A DNA stretch of 64,000 bases, from positions 64,934,600 to 64,998,599 of the forward strand of contig NC_083602.1 in assembly GCF_029168945.1 (NCBI RefSeq), given 5' to 3'. The position numbers and the translations under genes are program-made. Position 1 is the first letter of the stretch. Each line of letters begins with the position of its first letter. Origin of the DNA: Cannabis sativa (Eukaryota; Streptophyta; Magnoliopsida; Rosales; Cannabaceae). Below the pieces are notes generated by a model. That model searched no databases, had not been told where the DNA came from, and saw only the letters and a list, made by a program, of their open reading frames with translations. This document shows positions 23,016 to 34,893 of this stretch, piece after piece.

Positions 23016-24929
23016 TGTTGGAAATTTATTTTACCAGGATCTTAGATCTACTCACAAGTATGTTGTTTAAACATCCTAAATATGAACTTTCTAAAACGAT
23101 AAATTAAACACATATAAAGTTAAGAAAACCTTACATTGATGCAGCAGAATTAATGTCTCCTTCCACTCAGATCTCTAACCCTTGTTTCCTTTCTGTAGCA
23201 GAGTATAATCAAGATCTGAGCCCGAATGTCCTTCTTCTTCAAGTTTGATCCTTCACAGTCTTCCAATCTATGATTGAGTTACTATTTGCTGTGTGTGGGC
23301 ACTTACTCTCTCACTAGGGTTCGAAATTGATGAAGAAGAAAAGAGAGGAATGATTTCGGCCAGGTATAGAAACTAGGGTAGGCTCAGTTTTTTTGAAGAG
23401 AGAAATTTCTGTCAGAAAAAAGGTTATTGAAAACTTGTGCTGAAAACTTATGATTTGAGTGAGCCATCACTTTCTATTTATAGGCAACTACTAGGTTTAG
23501 GTTAGGAATTATTTGGCATTAAAATAATGAAAATATTAATTTGAAAAACCTCATTAAGTGGCCGGCCATGGTGTTATAGTGGGCCCCACTTGATTTTGCA
23601 GTTTTATCAAATTTTATCTCTATTTTCTCAAAAACGCCAATTTTTCAATTCTAACCTTTTAAATGCCAAAACTAATCATTTAATAACTAAAATACATTAT
23701 TAAATAATATTGTCATTTAATTTAATTATTAATTAGACATATAAAGTCCATTAATAAATAAATAAACCTAGAAACTCTTTTCTTTACAATTTCACCCCTG
23801 CTTAGTGAAAATTCATAAAATTAGACATAGTCTAACTTTAGAATTATAATTGATCAATCACGAATCAATTAATGAGTCTTACAAGCAGAATATTCTCAAC
23901 TAGAATGGGGACCATGGATCTATATGCTGAGCTTCCAATAAGTGAACCAAATTTACCAAGTAAATTCCTACTTATTAATTCTTCGTTGAATCCACTCTTA
24001 GAACTTAGAATTGCACTCTCAGACTTATATAGAGCATATTGTATGTTCCACGATATCAATATGCTATCTCATTTAACCATTGTTATAATCTTATTTTGAT
24101 TTAAAGATCTTCTATATAGATGATCTACATCGAGATCGGATTTATTTACCGTTCTCACCCCTCAATGTATTTTGCCCCTTAAAACACTTAGCTACCTGTA
24201 AATGGTGTTTAGTGATCTAATAATTAGTCAGTTAAACAAGAGCTCATCCATTTACTTCTATTTACTAAGCTCGAAGGGAATCATCACTTGACTTCTATAC
24301 ACCAGTAGAAGCTATAGATTCCATATTTATGTTCAGCACTCCCACTCAATCATACTATCATGTTCCCAAAATATACGTATCACCCTGACCCAAAAGTAGG
24401 CTTAACTAATAAATCAAAGAACATGAATAGTACTCCTGAGTTGAGCCTAAGCATATCAGGATTTAGACTTTTAATCTTAAGATCAACTACTGATATTGAC
24501 TTGGAAATATATGTATAACGGTAAGTTTGTAATATCTTAACTTAGTTGCAATATCGGTCCAGTCCAATGTATACTCCATACATTCGAAACTAGTATACTT
24601 TACTAATGTCCTGGAAAGAACATAACACTTACTCCAAGTGTAAGTACACATCATCGATGATTATCACATTAGTGTAAATCCAATAACACTGATGAAACAG
24701 GGACCAAGTCTTTTGATTCATATGATCACAATCACATTTCACTGTGTTAACGATACTGTAATTGTGAATAAACATATGATTTGAATTTAACTGATTTTGT
24801 GTGTAAATGTAATAAACATATTTAAACCATTAGCATGTAAATTTCATGCAAACATTAATTACTTCAAATTTCTTATATTGATAACTAATCAGATTGTAAA
24901 GAGTTTTATTTAGGGCATTAAACCCAACA
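23016..24929 (-). repeat. 5' LTR of the gag-only copia element
   Basis: Bounded by TGTTGGAAAT and AACCCAACA. It has a TATA box on the minus strand at 23474-23481. It keeps the ordinary sequence where the 3' LTR is altered at 16629-16645. Confidence 0.93.
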
Positions 24930-26871
24930 CCTTCATTAGTACATCTTCAATTATCCCACGAGGATGAGTCAAAGAACGATCCGCCAATTGTAAAGTCACT
25001 GTTGTGGGCTTTGCTTTTCCCAATCCTAGCCTTTTGAAGACAGACAAGGGTATTAAATTAATGCTTGCTCCTAGATCACATAGAGCTTTAGTTTCCACCG
25101 AACCCCCTATAGAGCATGGAATATTGAAACTACCCGGATGTTTAAGCTTGGGCGGTAGTTTCTTCTGCAGAATTGCACTACACTCCTCAGTGATTGCCAT
25201 TGTCTCAAATTCTTCCAACTTCCCTTTCTTGGCTAAAATTTCTTTCATGAACTTCAGGTAAGTTGGCATTCGCTCCAAAGCCTCCGCAAATGGAATGTTA
25301 ATGTGCAGTTTCCTGAATATTTCAAGAAATTTTGAAAACTGCTTGTCGAGGTTGTTCTTGCAGAGTCTTTGAGGGTAAGGAATTTTAATATGGTGATCTA
25401 TGTTGATCGGAGGTGAAGCTTCTTTCGGTGCAAGACCCTCAGTAGTGTTCTTTTCCTTTGGTGCATGTGTCTGTGCCCGTCGATCCTGAACCACATCTTC
25501 AACTGGTTGCTTGCCACTAGGTCCCTCATAACTCTTTCGACTCCTCAAGGAAATTGCTTTACATTGCTCTTTTCCTTTTGCCTCACTAGTGCTAGGTGAA
25601 TTTCCTTAAGCTTGTTTTGCCACTTGAGTAGCCAATTGTTTCATCTGAGTTTCTAGAGTTTTAATAAAGGCTTTAGTCTCCATCATGAATTGGAGCAATA
25701 AGTCAGCTTGGATATTTAAGCCTCCACTAGGACTTTGTTGTTGCAATTTGTTGTTGGTTTTGTTGGGGCTGATTTCTCTGCTGGTAGAACCCCTGTTTGT
25801 TGTGCCCATAATTATTGTTTTGAGAATAGTTCCCAATGGCCTTTTCTTGATCCATTGGCAAACTGTTCACATCCACCAGGCATGTGTCATATGTGTGAGG
25901 GCCCCCACATAGCTCACAAGTAACTTGAGCCTGTTTCACCTGAGCAGCCATCAACTTCGTCAGGGCCTCCACTTGGGTTGTCAACTTGGTGATGGCGTCT
26001 ACCTCGTGCATACCAACAACTTTCTTTGTTTCGCTTCTTTCAGTTGGCCATTGTTGGTTATTCATGGCCATTTCTTCTAGTAGATCATAGACCTCGTTTA
26101 CACTTTTTCTCATAAATGCCCCACCAGCTGCAGCGTCTATAATTGTTCTGGTATTACCAATCAGCCCATTGTAGAAATTATGGACCAACATCCACTTTTC
26201 GATCCCATGATGTGGACATTTTCTGATGAGATCCTTGAACCTCTCCCAAGCCTCATAGAGAGATTCATTGTCCAGTTGACAAAATTATTAATTTCACCTC
26301 GCAGCTTGGCAGCTTTTGCTAAAGGAAAAAACTTGGACAAGAACTTTGTCGCCAAATCAGCCCATGTTGCAATAGAGTTCGGTGGCAAGGAGATCAGCCA
26401 ACTCTTAGCTCGCTCTCTCAACGAGAATGGGAAAAGTCTCAAGGGGATTGCATCATCACTAACTCCATTGACTTTAAAAGTCTGATATAACTCCATGAAA
26501 TTTGACAAGTGCAGATTGGGGCTTCAGAGGGCACCGAACTGAACTGAGGATTGCACCATTTGGAGTATGGCAGGCTTCATTTCAAAGTTATTGGCATCTA
26601 CGGTGGGTGGTCTTATACAAGACTGAACCCCCGTCAAAGTTGGAACAATGTAGTCCCTCAGACTACGACCATTTGCTTAATCTTCAATGGCACCACCGTT
26701 ATTACCATTGTTGCGTCCATTGTTACCGCCATTGGCATTAACAGCCATGATTTCTTCTGTTTCAGCAGTTGCTGAAACCCTTTCTTGCCTCTTGTTTCTT
26801 TTGTTTCTCCTACAAGTCTTCTCAATTTCAGGATCCACCGGCAATATGACACCTTGTCCTTGACGTCGCAT
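24930..26871 (-). pseudogene. Athila gag and N-terminal protease
   Basis: The start is the ATG at 26871 (N-terminus with ILPVDPEIEKT). The capsid core RLFPFSLRERAKSWL and FLSKFFPLAKAAKLRGEI is clear at about 26440-26290. The C-terminal part runs from NINIPFAEALERMP-like sequence into the protease site ALCDLGASINLIPLSVF near 25070-25020. Damage includes a TAA at 26677-26679, a TGA near 26522, frameshifts near 26280 and 25740, and a TAA near 25606. The frame is then cut at 24929 by the copia element and resumes at 14824. Confidence 0.88.
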
Positions 26872-26983
26872 ACACCTTTAATTCCTGAAATAGACAATCT
26901 AAAAGAAACAGATTAGCAATAAGTAGAGAGAAGTAACCAAAGTAGAATTTAATCTAATTTTTGTAATATCAATTTTTAAACAA

Positions 26984-27002
26984 TTCCCCAGCAACGGCGC
27001 CA
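26984..27002 (-). other. tRNA-Asp primer-binding site of the Athila
   Basis: On the minus strand TGGCGCCGTTGCTGGGG follows the LTR by six bases. It is complementary to the 3' end of plant tRNA-Asp with one mismatch, the primer used by Athila elements. Confidence 0.85.
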
Positions 27003-27008
27003 AAAACT

Positions 27009-29681
27009 TGTTAAGAAAATTATGAACAATACGCAAGTGCAAGTAATCAAGTAGTAAACTCATGCATGTGAGGTCGAACCACAGGGAATTGAACTAAATA
27101 CCACTAAATTAGACTTATGATTCTATTTGGTAGATGATTGAGACTCAAATTTGTATATTTTAAGCTTTTAATTGTGTGTATAAAATTAATTTAATTAAAT
27201 ACTTTTATGATTTTAATTGTAAAATTATTTTAATTGAAATATTTAATTAATTTTAATTTTATGTTATCTATCAGATTTGAGTGGAGTGGTATAAATAAAA
27301 AGATTTTAGTATCAAAGAAGCAAAAAGAGGTCAAGAAGTATAGTTATTGAAGCCCAAAATATGTGTGTGTTGATGATGTGAGCCCAATGATCATTATATC
27401 ATCAAGTTATTATGGGCTGATCCAAGTTCATAGCCCACGTTGAACATGGCCCCTTATCTTTAATGTTATTTCAGCAAAAGAAAAAAAAAAAAAAAAAAAA
27501 AGAATGATTCAATGTGTAGTATGCCACAAAATTGGGGACGTGGTCCTCGTCAGGTGCTTCCCTCCTCTCCAAGCTTGCCAACTGTCTGCCAGTTTCCCAT
27601 CTTCTCAGCAGCTAATGTGATTCCACTACATCAGCTTTTCATGCCACTAAATAAACTAAAATAGTGCACGAAAAATGCTAGTTTGGGGAGCACTATTTTC
27701 ACTATAAATAGGACCTAAATCCAATGTAGAAGACATCAGATTTTAGAGTAGAGAAAATACACTTTGTCATTTTATTTTTCTCTCTTATTATTATTTTATT
27801 TATACTTATTTTAGTGACAAAAATGAGTGTATTAAAATAGTAATATTGGTGAGGTTAGAGTGTAGCTATTGTACTTCTTATTTTAATCATTGATATTGAT
27901 TCTTTTGTGCTTCATCTCCATATCTTATTTCTTAAATTGTTCTTCATCTTCTAATTTTTCTTCCAAATTTAATAGTATCTTTTATATAAGTTTAGTCATG
28001 CTTTTCTTATGTAAGTTAGGCTTTAATATTTTGGTATATTTATTATATTTTATGTCGTTTACTGCATTCTGCCAATAGTGGTATTTTGTCGATTTATGAT
28101 ATATAATATGATATGCTATTAAGTTAGAGGTGAGATTCAATTTATTCAAGATTATTTAATTTGTGCTCATAACATATATATCTTCCGGTTGTTATTAATG
28201 GTGTAGAATTGCAACTGTGTTCTGAATTAATATCGGTATTAGAATAGGATTTGCATAACTACATCTCTACCTTACTAAGCTCTTTATCTGATCATCCCCT
28301 TTCACTCACCATTTTATTATTTTTAATTCATTCACATTTCTATCATTTTCTATTTACTAAACTAATCTTTAGTGGTAATTTACCTCCCTGTGGATACGAC
28401 ATATAGCCCGTTTACTACCGCGACCGCAGTGTAACTAATTGGGCGATATCAGTAGATAAATAATTTTGATAGATTTTGAAATAAAGAAAAAAACAAGAAA
28501 ATTAAAGAAAGCAATAAAGGTGTTTATTCAAGGATGAGAAATTAGGAAAAATAATCATGTTGATTTAATTACCCAATTGTTAATGCTAATCACTATTCTC
28601 TTTCTTTATGTGAATGATAGATTATAAAATTAACCTAACTATTCTCAGATCTTTTAGGTCCTAAATCACATGTTATCTAATCATCTCTGAACTAGACTAA
28701 CATGTAATCAGCATTAAGCAATAATCTAATTGTCACAAAGGCTATGCAAATACTTTCGTTTCACATCAAAACCTAGTTTATCCAATTTTAGCATTCTCAA
28801 TTCTCACTTTTCAGATTTTGAATTGGGATCATAGAACATGTAGAAGGTGATCAATCTTAAAAATGTAATTAAACACAAATATGGATAAATTCACAATCAA
28901 GAAAGGAGAAATAGCAATTATCATTAACCAAAAGTAATTTCAATCAACATTCATCATCTCTATAAATAGGAGTTTAGTTCATAAAATCCATAATAACATC
29001 CATAATCAAAACTAAAACAGAAATTAACATAGAAATTAAGTGTTTAAAAAAGAACTAGTTGGTGATTGCATTTTGGATTGCCACCATTGCTTCATCTGCC
29101 TCCTTCTTTCACTTTTGGGTCCGATTTCTGCCTCCCTCCTTTCTAAAACACGAGCCCCTTCAATAGAAATTAGGGTTGCTACCTCTGAAAAAGTAAAAAA
29201 CTGGCCAAAAATCCCGTGTTTCGCCCCAGGTCGCGACCATAGGCAAAATACGAAAAAAAAACTTGTTGTTTGGCCTCCTAGTCGCGACCATGGAATGTGG
29301 TGGTCGCGACTACTGGAGCAAAATTTGACACCTTAAACATCTTTCAGTAAAATATGCATAACTTTCACATACGAACTCCAAATGAGTTGATTTAAGATGC
29401 GTTGGAAAGAAGAAAAAGAAATCTAAAACTTTTTGTTTCGACTTTTTCCAAAATCTGATCAGAACATAGTCGAATTTAATCTTGAAGTTTCAGCTTTATT
29501 TTCTTGCAAAATTTTCTCTATTCTATAGATTGGTTTTTTCTGAAATTTGATCAATTGATATATTCCAAGTGTGAAACCTGAAACCAAAGAAAACAAGTGT
29601 AATTCTATTCCAAATATAATAATAAAGATGGAAAACAACTATAAAAAGTGACCCAAAACGTAGGCTAAAAATAGCCTAACA
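27009..29681 (-). repeat. 5' LTR of the Athila derivative, interrupted
   Basis: It matches the 3' LTR along its whole length once the solo LTR (27135-28451) and one GTAGA copy are removed (about 1350 bases). The GTCGCGAC cluster at 29230-29310 lacks the 21-base segment seen in the other LTR. Confidence 0.92.
27135..28451 (+). mobile_element. Solo LTR, Ty3-like, TSD GTAGA
   Basis: It starts TGATTGAGAC and ends GGCGATATCA. GTAGA occurs on both sides (27130-27134 and 28452-28456). Its ending, with CCCTGTGGATACGAC and a CCGCGACCGC word, looks like Ty3 LTRs of the Athila/Tat group. TATAAATA near 27700 gives the plus orientation. A poly-A run lies at about 27481-27501. It is unrelated to the other LTRs in the window. 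Confidence 0.88.
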
Positions 29682-30640
29682 ACCATGCATCCCATTAAAT
29701 TTCCAGCAGCAACATACCAATTATAACATGAAATCAAACCTAAAAAATACCCTAAAAATCCATCCAAAGCTCCACAACATATAACACAACAAGATCATGG
29801 AATTTACACTTTAATCTATCAAAAACACTACAATTCTTCCAAACATGCATAAACAAGAACATTCCAATTAATTCATGCTTTTTCCACAATCATTTTCAGC
29901 AAGGATTTCAATTAAATTCCGTAGAGAAACTACCTCAACTTGAACCAAAAGCAAGCTCCAAGCTTCATCACAAATTTTCCCAACAATCAAGCTAGTTTCC
30001 GAGCAAATTCTTACGATTTCAAGTGAAAGGATTAGGTTAGGAAAAGAGGGAGAGGGTTCAGGTTTGAGAGAGATAAAGACCAGAATTTTCTTTTTCATTT
30101 TGTTAAAATCTCATTTTATAACTCATAACACATAAAGGCCAAATTACTAAAATGCCCTTAGGGCCAAATAACCTTCACTTAAGCATACAAGGGCAAAAAT
30201 GGCATTCATGCATAATAAATTCCAATTAAATTTCAGATTATCACCAATAAATAAAAATGCCAATTATTTCAATTCCAATTGTTTTTCGGGCCCGAACCCC
30301 GTTCGGCCCGAAATACCCAGTTGTGACTATACCGCGCCAACCTGTCAGAACACACCTGAAAAGATAACACAAGCATACTATATAATAATATAGTTCTATT
30401 AAGCACATAATTAAATTAATTTCATCATTTTACCATTCTCGTGTCATAATTACTAAAATGCCCCTGGCTCACCAACGGGGTCTTACCATATAATTAATCA
30501 AATAAATTCTCATATATTGAACTATATAATAATATAATTCCTCAATTATTCATAATCATCTAATTTGGATTTTGCTAATCCACTTCTCAATTCTAGGGTA
30601 TTACAATTACCCCCTCCTTATAGAAATTTCATCCTGAAAT

Positions 30641-30720
30641 TTACCTGAATAACTCCGGATATTTCTGCTGCATATCCGTCTCGAGTTCCCAGGTTGCTTC
30701 TTCCACTTTACTGTTTTTCA
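30641..30720 (-). pseudogene. C-terminal stub of the Gyp-B polyprotein
   Basis: The minus strand encodes NSKVEEATWELETDM and a YPELFR ending, the same chromodomain tail as in Gyp-A and Gyp-C. A TAA follows FR at 30641-30643, where the other copies continue. The stub breaks off at about 30720. Confidence 0.8.
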
Positions 30721-30805
30721 CGTGCATGTGATTTACTTAACACAATTAATTTTTAAGGTTGAATTACTATTCTGTAGTAAAAGGCTTTTCCCTTTCAATT
30801 TCTAC

Positions 30806-31303
30806 TATGCTATTCTGTCAAATATCAATGTGGACGCTTCAATTTTTGCTGCTGAGAAGAGATTTGGTTTTGGGTGGTTGGCTAGAGATAATGAGGGTCG
30901 AGTACTTTTTGCTTCTGCTATGGCGCAATAGTTTTTAGCTGATCCTGCTATGGCTAAAGCTATTGGTCTCAAAGAGGTTCTAAGCTGGGTAAAAACTACT
31001 GATTTCCCTCTAGTTGTGTTAGAATCTAATTTTCAAGTGCTTGTCAATGCTATTTATAACAAAGTAACTATGTATTCCCCATTTGGTCTACTTGTTGCTA
31101 ATTGTATTTCTCTTCTCAATGATTTAAGAAATGTTTTTCTCTTTTTTGTTAAACGATCTACGAACAAGGCCGCCAATTTTTTGACTAGGCATGCTTGTTT
31201 ATATTCAAGTCATAATTATGGTAGGGGCGTATCCCTACATATTTGCAAGCTATTGTTTTAGCTAATTTGTTTTAATAAATTTACTATCTCTTTAAAAAAA
31301 AAA
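30806..31303 (+). pseudogene. LINE tail with RNase H-like domain
   Basis: The reading frame has NVDASIFAAEKRFGFGWLARD, then LKEVLSW, ESNFQVLVNAI and KRSTNKAANFLTRHA, the order of the plant LINE-type RNase H (RVT_3) domain. A TAG at 30929-30931 splits it. The third catalytic position reads ESN instead of ESD. After the stop at about 31259 come a TAATAAAT word and a run of ten A (31294-31303), as expected for the 3' end of a LINE. The left limit is uncertain because the Gyp-B stub ends close by. Confidence 0.7.
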
Positions 31304-31647
31304 CATGATAATAAAAATTCACATGTAATTACAACTTGATATCTAAATACATATTGTATTGTAAAATGCAATGTAGTTACTATACAATATAATCACTAAC
31401 CTAATAATTACACAATTATTTCCAAACACACCTACTAAAATTCTTCTACATTCTTAACTCTACCATCTGCATTAAACAAAATTCTGCACAGTACAATTAC
31501 TCTCAATTTAATATCTGCATTAATGTAGCCCAAACAAGGCACGTGTCTTACTGAATTGCAGGCACATTTTCCCACTACTCACCTAGTAAATAGAGTGGTA
31601 AAGAACAATACCTTACCCTATTTTGTAACTGAATTTTTTGGGTTTCA

Positions 31648-31695
<48 letters not shown>

Positions 31696-32940
31696 GAAGG
31701 GATATCAATAAACCACAATCCTTAATTATGTCTGTGTTGTACGAAGCCATCAAAACGTTCTTGTAATTTATGGGCCATGCCATGCCATCCATGTCCTAAA
31801 GCTAATGAAAGCACAATATGTCTTCATACAAACACAAATTATGACACAACATCGTACAAAATATGTCCCTAAAATAATTTATATTCCTTTGACCCTTTAT
31901 TTTAAGAGCCCTATTCATATTCTCCGTAATAGTCAAGCTAGTTGGTGTTGTGTTGTTAGTTGGTAAAGACGTTGTCAATCCAAATATGTCAAAGAAACCT
32001 AATTGTATCAATTTCTAAATATATGCTATACAGCTCATTATATTTGCCTTGAAAGATGGGTAAACTATATTGTAATACAGTCCCTTTTATAATGTTCTTT
32101 TCTTCTATGATTGAGAATAAAATGATGTGGAGTACAAATCTTTGTTTTATAAATATAACTAGACCAATGGCGTCAATACTCAATAGGTAGCAAGTAGCAA
32201 CAACATAGCACTCGGTTATTTATTTTATAATTATTTTTAATGTATTGGTTTTGTTTGATTTGGAGTTTAGCGTGTAAAATGAAGGAAAAATAAAAAACTT
32301 TTGAATTTGAAAATTGTAAAATATTCAAACGATTATCTTTTCGTTTAAATTTTTTTAGAAAGGACAATGACTATTATCTGCACCGCCTTACATTGCATTC
32401 ATCTAGTCTTTTCTTCATTGTTGGTATAATTTAAAAATCGGTGTCGTATCTACAATTACAAGAAACAAAAGTTTTTTTTTTTCATTCAATTATGTGAACA
32501 AGAATATAGTGGCTTTTGAAAATCAAAATGAAAAGATAAAATGGGCAAAGATAAACGTTACAACTTACAAACAAATACCAAAGGTTCCTGACGAAAAGCG
32601 TAATGAAAATAAAAAATCTATGGCCAACCATAAGAAAGTGGGTTGACACCACACCATATTTTGGAATTTTATTGGGTGTAATATAACAACAGGATAAGCC
32701 TCAGATGCAATATTTGTGTTGGACATGTATTTTAAATGTTTTTTTTTAAAAAAAATATATCATATATTTCAATTTTTTTTTTCATAAACAAAACTAATAA
32801 AACTGTCAATAGTACATTACTTTATTTTACTCTTTTGGAAGAAATTGGTTACATGGAATTAACGGAATGTGACCCAAAAGACCTTACAAACTTTTATATT
32901 TCTTTATTTTGAATAATTGGATGACTACCTTAGAATTGAG
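31304..32940. other. AT-rich non-coding DNA
   Basis: Apart from the ATA microsatellite at 31648-31694 no feature could be supported. Short open stretches here have no recognisable motif. Confidence 0.5.
31648..31694. repeat. (AAT)n microsatellite
   Basis: About 15 uninterrupted AAT units. A likely length-variable marker. Confidence 0.95.
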
Positions 32941-33596
32941 TTTTTTTTTTTTTTTTTTTTTTTTTTTGAAGAGAAGCATACATATATTAAATTAAAATCA
33001 GTTAGACCTCGTGGTCATTACAAAATATAATATCGGGCATAGAGGAAAGTAGCACAGAGCCAAACTTTTGATGGAAAAAGCCCACTTAGCCACATTATGG
33101 GCCATAAAATTACATTGTCTACGAACAAATTGAAACGTACAACCAATAAAAGAGGGGGAGGTGTTTTTACAAAAAGAGACATAGTTATTAAGCTCCCAAC
33201 AGGACTCCTTCCCATTAAGAACGTTGATCACCACCCTCGAATCACTCTCCACCATGAGAAACTCAATACCACGAGCTTTAGCCTTCTCTATAGCCAAACA
33301 GCAAGCTGCCGCTTCCCTATAGAGAGTATTAGAAAAATCCAGCCTTGATGTAGAAACCCAAATCACCTTGCCGACGTGATCCCTTGCAACCACAGCAGCG
33401 CACATGCTATCCAACCCCACTCTGACGTCGTAGTTGAGCTTCAACCAATCCTGTGGAGGGGGGGGGGGGGACTCCAAGATTCCGTCAGGCACCGGGTGGG
33501 GCAAGGGAGCAAGTAAGCATGATGATCTGCAAAGGAGAAACGAACAGAGTCAATACATTTAAAGATATCCACCAAACAATTATTGTGTACATTATC
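32941..33596 (-). mobile_element. 5'-truncated LINE tail
   Basis: On the minus strand the copy ends in a long poly-A (a T run at 32941-32967). It contains the RNase H-like frame 32998-33504. ATTGAG words at 32935-32940 and 33597-33602 might be a short TSD, but this is weak. A G run of about 14 lies at 33457-33470. Confidence 0.65.
32998..33504 (-). CDS. LINE RNase H-like reading frame, 168 residues
   Basis: This is an open frame without stops. It starts with a Pro-rich linker, then NYDVRVGLDSMCAAVVARD, EAAACCLAIEKA, VESDSRVVINVL and RRQCNFMAHNVAKWA, which is the RVT_3 type RNase H fold. Three of four acidic positions are present (D, E, D); the last is Asn in HNVAKWA. It is the C-terminal domain of a LINE ORF2, preserved without the RT. 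The sister copy at 52908-53237 shows that this is a repeat family and not a host gene. Confidence 0.7.
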   Translation of the reverse strand: MPHPVPDGILESPPPPPQDWLKLNYDVRVGLDSMCAAVVARDHVGKVIWVSTSRLDFSNTLYREAAACCLAIEKAKARGIEFLMVESDSRVVINVLNGKESCWELNNYVSFCKNTSPSFIGCTFQFVRRQCNFMAHNVAKWAFSIKSLALCYFPLCPILYFVMTTRSN

Positions 33597-33604
33597 ATTG
33601 AGTT

Positions 33605-34893
33605 AATTCATAGGAAAATTATAGTAAATAGCCCTAAATTATAGCAATGTGTTAATGTATGTTATCATTTCAAAAAACTATACTAAATAGCCTTAAATTA
33701 TAGCATTATGTTAGTAAATGTCCTCACTTTAAAACATGAGAAGAAATGACCATTTCAAACTATTTATTATTTATATTACCTTTTGTGACATAAAAAAAAA
33801 ATCAATAATTTTTTTTTTTCATTTTTTTTAGAATTAGAAGCAAATTATTTAAAGATTATGGTATATCTATATTAGTTTTGTTAAAAAAAAATTATTTAAA
33901 AGTTATGTCGATTTTTTTTTTTAATTTTTAATACGTTGTTGTCAGTTGTTGGTATATAGATTTTGTTGTACAGTATATTTCTGTTTTGTTGTATGGTATA
34001 TTATTATCCTTGGATGATATTTATTTTTTATTTTAATATGTATAATAGTGTATATAATTTTGTTAGTATAATAAAAATATTTTAATATATGTATATGATT
34101 TTATTGGCGAACTACATATATATTAATTATTATTTTATATATTTTGATTGTATTATTATTTATTTTAAGTAATATTTAATTAGTTTTTATTTTATTATAT
34201 ACAATGGTGATATATAATTTTGTTATCATAGTATATATATTTTAATTTTAGTATATAATTTAGTTAGTACAGTATACATATACATATTAGTAATATATAT
34301 ATATATATATTTTTATTATTATTATGTTTAGTATATGTATTTTGGTAAATGGTATATATATTTTTTGTTATACAGTATATCATGTTTTTAAATAATATTT
34401 AAGTTACTTTTGTTGACATCATATATAATTTTATTAGTATTCTATAAATTTTTATTTTTATTTATTGTTATTATTATATATATATATATATTTCTATTAT
34501 AAGGTATATATTTTTTATTATATGGTATATAAGTTTTAGCGCATAGTATATTATTTTATTTTAGATGATACATGTTTAGTTTTTATTTTATTATACGGTG
34601 ATATATAATTTTGTTAATACGATATATACAATTTTTTTTTAATAATATTATATTATTTAATTTATTTTTTATTGTAGGTATATACGTTTTCTTGTATGTT
34701 ATATGGTTTTTGTTGTCTATAGTATATCATTTATTTAAGATAATATTTAGTTTCTATTTTATTATATAAATTTTTTGGTATGTATATATATTTTAATAAT
34801 GGTATATATAATTTGGTTAGCATGATATATATATTTTGAGTATTAATTTAGTATTGTTATAATGTATTTGTGGTATATAATTTTATTACTACG
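33605..34893. other. Very AT-rich low-complexity DNA
   Basis: Irregular repeats of GTATATAATTTTGTTA-like words and (TA)n runs near 34290 and 34470. No gene. The last five bases CTACG are the target duplication of the Tat element. Confidence 0.7.

Larger units (their letters stand above)
14825..24929 (-). mobile_element. Gag-only Ty1/copia element (TR-GAG type), TSD CCTTC
   Basis: Two LTRs of about 1.9 kb (14825-16715 and 23016-24929) enclose 6.3 kb of very AT-rich DNA. Flanks 14820-14824 and 24930-24934 are both CCTTC. The only long reading frame is a copia gag (18551-19417). No protease, integrase, RT or RNase H frame is left, apart from a doubtful YVDD word near 17335. Elements with LTRs, primer site, polypurine tract and gag only are known in plants as TR-GAG elements. 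It inserted into the Athila protease gene. Confidence 0.9.
11720..29681 (-). mobile_element. Athila-type Ty3 derivative, gag-protease only, twice interrupted
   Basis: LTRs are at 11720-13083 (3') and 27009-29681 (5', inflated by a solo LTR). The flanks are ACCAC and ACCAT, a 5-bp TSD with one change. The primer site matches tRNA-Asp, as in Athila elements. Without the insertions the interior is only about 3.8 kb and codes for gag and protease. RT, RNase H, integrase and the env-like region of full Athila elements are absent. It lies inside the Gyp-B LTR and must have relied on helper enzymes. Confidence 0.9.
8458..30720 (-). mobile_element. Gyp-B: 3' LTR plus polyprotein stub, split by nested insertions
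   Basis: On the minus strand the LTR starts TGTAATACCC at 30605 and ends GGGCGTTACA at 8458. Removing the copia solo LTR (9511-11407) and the Athila (11720-29681) leaves about 2.3 kb of continuous LTR. Outside 30605 lies a polypurine tract (minus-strand TAAGGAGGGGGTAAT) and then the last 27 codons of a chromovirus polyprotein, cut at about 30720. No primer site lies beyond 8458, so this is a 3' LTR with a truncated interior rather than a 5' LTR. Confidence 0.85.
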
